From contig JAKJDB010000021.1 of assembly GCA_022706175.1 (NCBI GenBank), positions 1 to 13,824 of the forward strand: a DNA stretch of 13,824 nucleotides, in the 5' to 3' direction. The notes beneath the pieces are model-generated. The model was not told the DNA's origin. It ran no database searches and saw nothing but the letters and a program-made list of their open reading frames with translations. The stretch's first letter is position 1, and each line of letters opens with the position of its first letter. The position numbers were made by a program, and so were the translations under genes. This document shows, piece after piece, positions 1 to 6,842 of the stretch. This DNA comes from Candidatus Zhuqueibacterota bacterium (GTDB lineage Bacteria > KSB1 > UBA2214).

Positions 1-1
1 A

Positions 2-49
2 GGCCTGGCCGCCAGGGCGATGCAGGTGGGAGAAACGTTGACCTTTTAG
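2..49 (+). CDS. possible C-terminal tail of an upstream gene (partial)
   Basis: The frame beginning at base 2 is open to a TAG at 47-49 and reads GLAARAMQVGETLTF. This has an ordinary protein-like composition, unlike the Arg/Gly-rich reading of the neighbouring frame. It could be the end of a gene that begins before the window. Fifteen residues are too few to recognise a family, and the only support is that the rest of the region is a tightly packed + strand gene cluster. Bases 50-155 hold no gene or convincing terminator that I can see. Confidence 0.2.
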   Translation, partial: GLAARAMQVGETLTF

Positions 50-155
50 CCGGCGAAAGAAGGAGCGCAGTCGCAAACCCGCGGAGTGGGCGTAGCCGGA
101 CGCAGCCTTGCCAGCCGTATGAACACAGGATCGTATTTATGAACGGAATTTCATT

Positions 156-2066
156 GTGAGCGAACGTCAGCGAACGGGTGTTTTCAACCGCCTCCTGCGA
201 ACCTGCGCTCTGCTGTTGTGGACCTCGGCAGTCGCGGCGGCGCAGAGTTGGGACCTGAACATTCTTCCCCTGGATCAGATCAAGCCGGGCATGCAGGGGG
301 TGGGCAAGACCGTGTTCACCGGTGAGGGCGCTGAAGAATTCGGCGTGCAAGTTCTCGATATCATTCGTAATTTTTATCCGCAGACGGATCTGATCCTGGT
401 GCGACTCACCGGAGATCGTGTGGAACAAACCGGCGTGGTCAGCGGCATGAGCGGAAGTCCGGTTTACCTCGACGGCAAACTGATCGGCGCCGTGGCGGTG
501 CGCTTTGGCGAATTTGCCAAAGAACCCATCGCCGGCGTGATGCCCATCGGCTATATGCTGGAGGTGGCGGACACGGAACGCACGCGGCCACAGGCGGTCC
601 GCTCCGCTTTTTCCGGCGAATACGGTTTTATGCGCAATGTGCTGGTGGGCGCTGACGCGAATTTTTGGCCCACGCTGGCCCAGACCTGGAGCGGCCGGGC
701 GATGAATCAGCAAAGCCGCATCGAATCCCCGCTGGTTTTTTCCGGTTTCACCGACGCGGTGCTGGCGCAGGCGGCGCCATTGATGCGCACACTGGGATTT
801 CAACTGGTCTCCGGCGGCGGCGCTACAGCCGCAAATTTTCAGGCCCACGGAAAACTGGAACCCGGAAGCTCGGTGAGTCAGGTGTTCATCAGCGGCGATC
901 TGTCCATCGATGTCACAGGCACGGTGACCGCTGTGGACCGGAATCGGATTCTGGCCTTTGGCCACCATATTTTTAATCTGGGGCCCACCCGCCTTCCCAT
1001 GGCCTCCAGCCGCGTTCTGACCACCTTGAGCAGCCTGATGGGTTCCAACAAAATGGCTTCCAGCCAGGACATCATCGGCAGCATGCGCCAGGACCGTCTG
1101 GCGGGCGTATACGGCGAATTGGGCACAGCGCCGGCTCAGGTGCCGGTCGTCGTTCAGACCCATTCGGCGGCCCAGGGCCGACGGGCCTTTTCTCTGTACC
1201 TGGCGGATGATCCAGCGCTCAACAATCTCATGCCTTTGTTTTTACGAATCGCGGTTTTTCAATGTCTGGTGGTTGCGCAGCTGGCCGCGGCGCCCTGCTC
1301 TGTGCAGCTGGAAGGCGCGGTGGATTTGGCCGACGGCAGCCGCATCACGGTTGAGGATTTTTTCTCTGCAGAGCAGAGCCTCGGCTTTATGGCAGCGGGC
1401 AGTGAGTTCGGCGACGCCTCGGACCTCATCGCCAGTCTGCTGGGCGCACTCTGGGTGAGCGACTTTGCATCGCCCGCAGTGAGCCGGATTACCCTGTCGG
1501 CGAACATTGCGGAAGGGGAACGCTATGCACGCATCCACAGCGTCACTCCAGATCGGGCAGAGGTGAATCCCGGAGATTCCGTCGCCGTGGCCATCGAGTT
1601 AGCGCACCATGACGGCCGGATCACAACGATTAGGCAAAGTTTGGCGGTGCCCAAGACCACAACCAGTTCTTCGCTCACCGTACTGGTCGGCGGCGGCCGC
1701 GCATTGACGCAATATGATGTGCAGACCAATCCGGAAAAATTCCGGCCGAAGAACTATAACGAACTGAAGGAACTGCTCAAAGGCCGGCGCCGCAACGATC
1801 GCCTGTACGTGCAATGGCGCGTCCCGGCGCCGGGTCTGATCGTCGGCGGCGAAGAGCTTGCGGATCTGCCGCCGTCGGTGATGGGCATAATGAACCATCG
1901 GCGGGTCAGCGAAGACCGGCCGCTGCGCGACCGGTTGCTGGAAGAACGCGTATTGCCTCAGGACCGGGAGATCGCGGGGTTCAAGCGCGTTGTCTTTCGC
2001 ATCATTCCCGCCGGCGGGGATCCCTCGCGCCGGGAGACGGGCATCGAGGCTGCCGGAGAGTGGTGA
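156..2066 (+). CDS. exported SpoIVB-type (S55) serine peptidase-like protein, motif order permuted
   Basis: A 636-aa protein with an N-terminal signal peptide: basic residues to about 15, a hydrophobic stretch 18-28, and a likely cleavage after AVAAA near residue 29. It should act in the envelope or outside the cell. Residues 93-112 carry the SpoIVB-family serine signature (GMSGSP at 97-102, Ser99 as nucleophile by analogy with GDSGGP, then DGKLIGAV). Residues 265-271 carry the family histidine signature (ILAFGHH, His270). In SpoIVB the His segment precedes the Ser segment; here the order is reversed. The C-terminal half (about 460-620) looks like a beta-rich domain found in long bacterial S55-like proteins; I recognise no further catalytic motif. 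Start: GTG at 156; an in-frame TGA at 120-122 limits extension and no in-frame ATG lies nearby. A weak CGGA sits 8 nt upstream. Its substrate is unknown. The propeller gene follows 70 nt downstream and may encode a partner. Peptidase activity is inferred from motifs only. Confidence 0.8.
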   Translation: MSERQRTGVFNRLLRTCALLLWTSAVAAAQSWDLNILPLDQIKPGMQGVGKTVFTGEGAEEFGVQVLDIIRNFYPQTDLILVRLTGDRVEQTGVVSGMSGSPVYLDGKLIGAVAVRFGEFAKEPIAGVMPIGYMLEVADTERTRPQAVRSAFSGEYGFMRNVLVGADANFWPTLAQTWSGRAMNQQSRIESPLVFSGFTDAVLAQAAPLMRTLGFQLVSGGGATAANFQAHGKLEPGSSVSQVFISGDLSIDVTGTVTAVDRNRILAFGHHIFNLGPTRLPMASSRVLTTLSSLMGSNKMASSQDIIGSMRQDRLAGVYGELGTAPAQVPVVVQTHSAAQGRRAFSLYLADDPALNNLMPLFLRIAVFQCLVVAQLAAAPCSVQLEGAVDLADGSRITVEDFFSAEQSLGFMAAGSEFGDASDLIASLLGALWVSDFASPAVSRITLSANIAEGERYARIHSVTPDRAEVNPGDSVAVAIELAHHDGRITTIRQSLAVPKTTTSSSLTVLVGGGRALTQYDVQTNPEKFRPKNYNELKELLKGRRRNDRLYVQWRVPAPGLIVGGEELADLPPSVMGIMNHRRVSEDRPLRDRLLEERVLPQDREIAGFKRVVFRIIPAGGDPSRRETGIEAAGEW

Positions 2067-2126
2067 GCTCGGCGCGTCGGCGGTGCCGGAAACCTCGAGT
2101 GAGAGTTCGGATGATGTTATTATTAC

Positions 2127-2131
2127 AAGGA
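2127..2131 (+). promoter_or_regulatory. ribosome binding site deciding the propeller-protein start
   Basis: AAGGA lies 5 nt before the ATG at 2137. This placement, together with the signal peptide that begins exactly there, selects 2137 over the longer open frame starting inside the S55 gene at 1990. Confidence 0.65.
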
Positions 2132-2136
2132 AAAGT

Positions 2137-4272
2137 ATGACCCGATGTCGCTTCTGCTTTACGATTCTGTTTCTTCCGCTTTGTTTGTTCAGCGCGGCGC
2201 CGCGGCAGCGCACGTTCAATGCGTTCGCTGATTTCAGCCGCGCCCGGCTGCAGGGCATCACGGTTCTGGCTGAGGGTTCATTCACTTTGGGCAGCCGGCC
2301 GCGATGGCTGCTCGATACCGGCGATCCTTACATCTGGTCCGTGGTCGCCGACCGCAAGGGCAATCTCTACCTCGGTTCCGGCAACGACGGACGCATCTAC
2401 CGGGTCTCCCCGGCCGGCGACAGCACACTGTTTTTCGATGCGCCGGAATTGGAAGTCTATGCCCTGACCCTGGGCCCTGATGACCGTCTGTATGCAGCGA
2501 CCTCGCCGCGCGGCAAAGTCTACCAGATCGATGCCGACGGCCGGGCGCGCGTGTTTTTTGAACCCAAGGAAAATTATATCTGGGCTCTGGTCTGGGACCG
2601 CGAACGCCGCTTGCTCGTGGCCACCGGCGACAAGGCCCGAATCTATCGGGTTGCGCAGGACGGCCGCGGCGAATCCATCGCCACCTTGACGCAGACGCAT
2701 GTGCGCTGTCTGGCGGTGGATGACCACGGCGTCATTTACGCCGGCAGCAGCGGTTCGGGCTGCGTCTACCGCCTGGCGCCTGATCGCTCACCGTTTCTGC
2801 TGTTCGACACGCAACTGGAAGAGGTGAACAGCCTGGCGTTGTGGTCTGACGGAGCGCTGCTGGCCGCAGCCTACGGCGGGACCAGCGCCGGATTCGCCCC
2901 GGCAACGCCGACCGTTCAAACGCGTCCAGCGACCACCGCTGGAGAAAGCGCGCCGCAAACCACACCTGAGACGAACCTGGAAACCATGAGCCTGACCATC
3001 GAAAGGGCGTTCCCCTCCGGCGTCGAGTCCTCGCTTTTTGTCATCGACGCCGCCGGCTATGGCAAGAACATCTGGAATCAACCGGGTGAGCAGGTGCAGG
3101 TGCTGGCAAACGATGGAATCGACAGCCCTCTGGTCGGCACCGGCCCCAAGGGCCATCTCTATCGCGTGCAGCGAAATGGGGAAACGTCGCTGCTGTTCAG
3201 CGCCAACAGCGGCCATATCTCTGCGCTCGCCGGCGTTCGCGGCCGGCCTCTGATCGTCGCCACCTCCAACCCGGGGTGGTGCTATGCGCTGGAGACCGGC
3301 GCCGGCGACAGCGGAAGCTATGAATCCGAGACCATCGATGGGGGCATGATCTCAACCTGGGGTGCGCTGTCCTGGAAGGGCCGACTCAACGCCGGCACAG
3401 TGCAGTTCTACACCCGCAGCGGAAATGCCGCCAATCCGGAAAATTCCTGGAGCGCCTGGTCTCCACTGCAAAAGGATGGCGAGGTGCTGCGGATCAGCAG
3501 CCCGGCCGCGCGCTTTCTGCAGTTTCGTTGTGACCTCGCCGCCGGCGGCGACGAAAACCCAGTGGTGGAGGAGATCACCGTTTCCTATCTTCAGACCAAC
3601 CGGCCGCCCGAGATTACCGCGGTGCTGGTTTTTCCCCCGAACGAGTATTACAGCCCCGGCGAGAGCGCCACGGATAAACAGGAGGGCGCCGGCCTGGTCT
3701 ATCCCGCGGCGCTGGGCAAGAGCGAAAAGAAAAGAGGATGGCGCACGGTTCAATGGCTGTTTGAGGATGCTAATCTGGACGGGCTGAATTTTTCCCTTCT
3801 CTATCAGCGTGAAGGCGACGCGCTTTGGCATACTCTGGCCCAGGATCTGCAGAGCAACATTTACGCCTGGGACAGCACCCAGATGGAGGACGGCGTGTAT
3901 CGCCTCAAAGTGCAGGCCAGCGACCGGCCCACGGTTCCGGAGCCGCAGGCGCTGACAGCGGAGAAGATCAGCGATGCGTTTGTCATCGATAACACGGCGC
4001 CGCAGATTTCATTTTCACCCGGCGCCTCGGGCCGGCAGATTCTCTGCCGGATTCAGGACAGCGGCAATCTCATCGATTCCATCGAATATTCTTTGAATGC
4101 CCAGGGCTGGAAAAAAATCTATCCGCAGGACGGGATCTGCGACAGCCGGCAGGAATCGATCGCGGTGATGATCCCTGAATCGTTTGCCGGTTCGGTGCAA
4201 CTCGGCGTCAAAGCCGGCGATGCGGCGGGAAATTTTCAGGTGGCGCATACGAAGGTACAGGTGGGACGATGA
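2137..4272 (+). CDS. exported beta-propeller protein with C-terminal beta-sandwich-like domains
   Basis: A 711-aa protein. Residues 1-21 form a signal peptide (basic start, hydrophobic 7-19, Ala-Ala near 20-21); the Cys at 16 does not sit in a lipobox. About four clear blades lie between residues 65 and 223, repeating a pattern of the type G-x-LY-x-GSG-x2-GRIYRV followed by an FF strand, as in NHL/WD40-like propellers. A Thr/Pro/Ala-rich stretch at about 248-285 interrupts the propeller, and further blade-like repeats follow at about 297-385. Residues 400-490 look like a jelly-roll or carbohydrate-binding-like sandwich (ISTWGALSW, SWSAWSPL). Residues 490-711 hold Ig/fibronectin-like segments, including an FVIDNTAP strand. 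No catalytic residues are evident, so a binding or scaffold role outside the cytoplasm is likely. It lies 70 nt after the S55 gene, and its stop overlaps the NrnA-type start in ATGA. No specific family name can be given. Confidence 0.8.
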   Translation: MTRCRFCFTILFLPLCLFSAAPRQRTFNAFADFSRARLQGITVLAEGSFTLGSRPRWLLDTGDPYIWSVVADRKGNLYLGSGNDGRIYRVSPAGDSTLFFDAPELEVYALTLGPDDRLYAATSPRGKVYQIDADGRARVFFEPKENYIWALVWDRERRLLVATGDKARIYRVAQDGRGESIATLTQTHVRCLAVDDHGVIYAGSSGSGCVYRLAPDRSPFLLFDTQLEEVNSLALWSDGALLAAAYGGTSAGFAPATPTVQTRPATTAGESAPQTTPETNLETMSLTIERAFPSGVESSLFVIDAAGYGKNIWNQPGEQVQVLANDGIDSPLVGTGPKGHLYRVQRNGETSLLFSANSGHISALAGVRGRPLIVATSNPGWCYALETGAGDSGSYESETIDGGMISTWGALSWKGRLNAGTVQFYTRSGNAANPENSWSAWSPLQKDGEVLRISSPAARFLQFRCDLAAGGDENPVVEEITVSYLQTNRPPEITAVLVFPPNEYYSPGESATDKQEGAGLVYPAALGKSEKKRGWRTVQWLFEDANLDGLNFSLLYQREGDALWHTLAQDLQSNIYAWDSTQMEDGVYRLKVQASDRPTVPEPQALTAEKISDAFVIDNTAPQISFSPGASGRQILCRIQDSGNLIDSIEYSLNAQGWKKIYPQDGICDSRQESIAVMIPESFAGSVQLGVKAGDAAGNFQVAHTKVQVGR

Positions 4273-5267
4273 ACAAAAGACCGGATTGGCAGGCGTTGGA
4301 GCGGTTTATTGCGACGAAAAAACGAGTGATCATCACCACGCATGTGCATCCCGATGGAGACGCAATCGGCAGTGAGATCGCCATGGCGGAGTATTGCCGC
4401 CTGTGCGGCTGCGAGCCGGTCATCCTGAATCAGGATCCGACGCCGGAATTTTTCCGCTCCGCGGATGTGAACCGGGAGATCCGCTGTTTTGAGGTCGAGA
4501 AACACGCCGCTTGGATCCGCTCGGCGGACGGCTGCGTGGTGGTCGATATGAGCGACTGGGCGCGGCTGCGGGAGATGGGGCGGTTGCTGCGGCAACACCG
4601 GATCCCGGTGGCCTGCGTGGATCACCATATCCCCACCGATGTGCTTGGCGCGGTGCAGTTTAACCTTCAGGAGGCTTCATCCGCCGGCGAAGTGCTCTAC
4701 CGTTTTTTCAAAGATCGTAAAATCAAAATGACGCTGACCATGATCAACGCCCTGTACATGTGCGTGCTGACGGATACCGGTTCCTTTCGCTATTCGAATA
4801 CGACGCCCTATGCGCTGCGCATGGCCGCGGATCTGGTTCACCGGGGCGCCGAGTTCCAGCAGATCTATGAGATGGTGTATGAGAACGAATCGCGCGCGCG
4901 AACCGAACTCAAAGGCCGCCTGCTCGCTGAACTGCAATTCGAATGCGGCAATCAGCTGGCTTATTTCAGTGTGACCAAATCTCTTTTGCAGGAGACCGGA
5001 GCGCAGCTTTGGGAGACCGAGGGGTTTTCGGAATTGCCGCGCCAGATCAAAGGGGTGGAGGTCAGCATCATGTTCACCGAAGCGGATGATCACCATGTCA
5101 AAGTGAGCATCCGCTCCAAAGGCCGCCTGCCGATCAACGGCCTGGCTATTAAATTCGGCGGCGGCGGTCATCTCTACGCCGCCGGCGCGACGCTGTCGCT
5201 GCCGCTGGAACAGGTAAAAGAGCAAATACTGTCTGAAGCGCGACTCCTTTTTGAACAGAACGGCTGA
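4269..5267 (+). CDS. nrnA: DHH/DHHA1 phosphoesterase, NrnA type (nanoRNase / pAp phosphatase)
   Basis: A 332-aa cytoplasmic enzyme, the normal length for NrnA. The DHH domain shows HVHPDGDAIGS at 25-35 (metal ligands His25, Asp29, Asp31), VVDMSD with Asp93, the DHH triad at 118-120 and LTDTGSF with Asp169. The DHHA1 domain ends with the substrate-binding FGGGGH at 296-301. Known NrnA proteins use Mn to remove nucleotides from 2-5-mer RNAs and the 3'-phosphate from pAp, and relatives hydrolyse pApA from c-di-AMP breakdown. There are no added CBS, GGDEF or membrane domains, so it is not GdpP or a poly(A)-polymerase fusion. The ATG at 4269 overlaps the propeller stop (ATGA), implying translational coupling. 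A histidine kinase gene follows after 6 nt. The family call is firm; the exact substrate among nanoRNA, pAp and pApA cannot be read from the sequence. Confidence 0.9.
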   Translation: MNKRPDWQALERFIATKKRVIITTHVHPDGDAIGSEIAMAEYCRLCGCEPVILNQDPTPEFFRSADVNREIRCFEVEKHAAWIRSADGCVVVDMSDWARLREMGRLLRQHRIPVACVDHHIPTDVLGAVQFNLQEASSAGEVLYRFFKDRKIKMTLTMINALYMCVLTDTGSFRYSNTTPYALRMAADLVHRGAEFQQIYEMVYENESRARTELKGRLLAELQFECGNQLAYFSVTKSLLQETGAQLWETEGFSELPRQIKGVEVSIMFTEADDHHVKVSIRSKGRLPINGLAIKFGGGGHLYAAGATLSLPLEQVKEQILSEARLLFEQNG

Positions 5268-5273
5268 GAGGAC

Positions 5274-6818
5274 GTGACCCTCGATTCTCTTTACATGCTG
5301 GCGATGCACGCCGCACACCTTTCGGATCCAGGCGAGTTTTTCCGCGTGGCTCGCCCGGTTCTCCTCGAGGAGACCGGGGCCGACGCGATGCTGGTGTTCT
5401 TTCATGACTGCAGCCGCGAGTGCCTGGTGGCCCCCTTTTTGTACAACCTCCTGCCCAACGCTTCCCTCGAGGAGATCGTGCTCTCCTATGAGGAACCTCT
5501 GATCAAGGATCTGTTGATCGGGCGCAAGGCCTACTCGCGGCCGGAGGGAGAGAAAAGATTGCTGGCCGGAATGCTCAGCGAGCTGTTTCTGCCGGTGATG
5601 ACGCCGGACCAGGTGCTCGGGTGTCTGTACCTCGGCCATCATGAACCACAGGCGTGGCAGGAGCCCCTTGTGCAGAAAGCGGAACTGCTCTGCCATTTTC
5701 TGGTGACGCCGATGCAGCGCATCCATTGGGAGGAGCACAGCCGGCGCACGCACGATCTGCTCAATGCGTTTCGCGAGCAATATCTCTATATTCTCGACAC
5801 CATCCCGCTGCCGGCGTTGGTGGCGGATCCAGGGCGCGACAGCATCGAGGAGGCCAACCTCTCTCTGCTGCAGTGGCTGCACTACAGCCGGTCCTCCCTG
5901 TTCAACCACCGGCTCTCTCAGGTGTTTCCCGATATGCCGGTTCTGCAGCAGCAGGCCAATCTGTGGCCGCCGCAGCCCACCACGCTGCAGGTGCGCAACG
6001 GCCTGGGTAAATTGTCCGAAGGCCGGGCGTTCGTCTCGCCGACCTCAGAATCTTATAAAGACAGAAAAATATTGGTTTTCCTGCCCGATGAGCTGGACCC
6101 GGGCGCTGCGGCCGGCTCGACGGAGAGCGAAAGCTTCCTTCACGCCCTGTCGCACGATCTGAAAACGCCCATCCAGAGTTTAAAGAGCTATGTCACGCTT
6201 CTGCGCGAAGAATACAGCGCACAGATCCCTGAATCCGCCATGACCTATGTGGAGCGAATGGAGGTCAATCTGGAACAGATGGAGGCGTTGATCACCCATC
6301 TGCTCGATCTCTCCCGGGTGGGAAAAATAGAGACCCACATGGAATCGGTGGACTCGGCCGTTATTCTCAAGAATGCGCTGGACACGCTGTCCGGCTTGCT
6401 GGAACACCGGTCCGTCAATCTGATCATCGATGCCAGTCTGCCTTCCATCTATTGCGACGTCGATCAGATGACGAGGGTGTTCACCAATCTCATCACCAAT
6501 GCGCTGAAATCCACCGCAGCGGTCTCCATGCCCAGCATCGAGATCGGATGTAATGCGTTGCAGCAGGAATACGAGTTTTATGTCAAAGACAACGGCGTCG
6601 GCGTGCCGGCGCCGTTGCAGTCACAGATCTTTGATCTCTTTTTCTCACATGATGGAGTGGCGCGGCACAAGAGCACGGGCCTCGGCCTGACGATCGTCAA
6701 ACGCATCGTCGAGCGCCACCACGGCCGGATCTGGGTAGAGTCCCAGGAAGGAAAGGGCGCGATCTTTAAATTCACCCTGCCGATGCATTCGGCGACGGAA
6801 CAGATCACGCTGGACTGA
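5274..6818 (+). CDS. soluble sensor histidine kinase, GAF-PAS-HisKA-HATPase_c
   Basis: A 514-aa kinase without membrane segments or a signal peptide, so cytoplasmic. Residues about 15-150 form a GAF-like sensor (VARPVLLEETGADAML, then LFLPVMTPDQVLGCLYLG). Residues about 168-270 look like a PAS domain. HisKA begins near 285, with SHDLKTP and phosphoacceptor His294. The catalytic domain has the N box NLITNALK at 405-412, G1 DNGVGV at 439-444 and G2 STGLGLTIV at 467-475, so it should be active. The start is uncertain. GTG at 5274 follows the NrnA stop, but GAGAGGA at 5266-5272 is only 1 nt away, closer than usual; the ATG at 5295 has no better site. No response regulator with an output domain is encoded nearby. 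The receiver-bearing kinase immediately downstream is the obvious candidate partner. The signal sensed is unknown. Confidence 0.9.
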   Translation: MTLDSLYMLAMHAAHLSDPGEFFRVARPVLLEETGADAMLVFFHDCSRECLVAPFLYNLLPNASLEEIVLSYEEPLIKDLLIGRKAYSRPEGEKRLLAGMLSELFLPVMTPDQVLGCLYLGHHEPQAWQEPLVQKAELLCHFLVTPMQRIHWEEHSRRTHDLLNAFREQYLYILDTIPLPALVADPGRDSIEEANLSLLQWLHYSRSSLFNHRLSQVFPDMPVLQQQANLWPPQPTTLQVRNGLGKLSEGRAFVSPTSESYKDRKILVFLPDELDPGAAAGSTESESFLHALSHDLKTPIQSLKSYVTLLREEYSAQIPESAMTYVERMEVNLEQMEALITHLLDLSRVGKIETHMESVDSAVILKNALDTLSGLLEHRSVNLIIDASLPSIYCDVDQMTRVFTNLITNALKSTAAVSMPSIEIGCNALQQEYEFYVKDNGVGVPAPLQSQIFDLFFSHDGVARHKSTGLGLTIVKRIVERHHGRIWVESQEGKGAIFKFTLPMHSATEQITLD

Positions 6819-6842
6819 GAATGGCATCAAGCGGACGAAAAC

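Noticed and set aside
100..140. Promoter for the S55 gene from TTGCCA and TATTTA
   Set aside because: The spacing is 20 nt and the -10 match is poor, too weak to report as a feature.
1990..2136. 49-codon N-terminal extension of the propeller protein
   Set aside because: It overlaps the end of the S55 gene in another frame and would bury the signal peptide that starts at 2137 behind a good binding site.
4677..5909. 410-codon open frame on the minus strand
   Set aside because: It is antisense to the NrnA-type and first kinase genes, has Gln/His/Arg-rich composition, no domain and no binding site.
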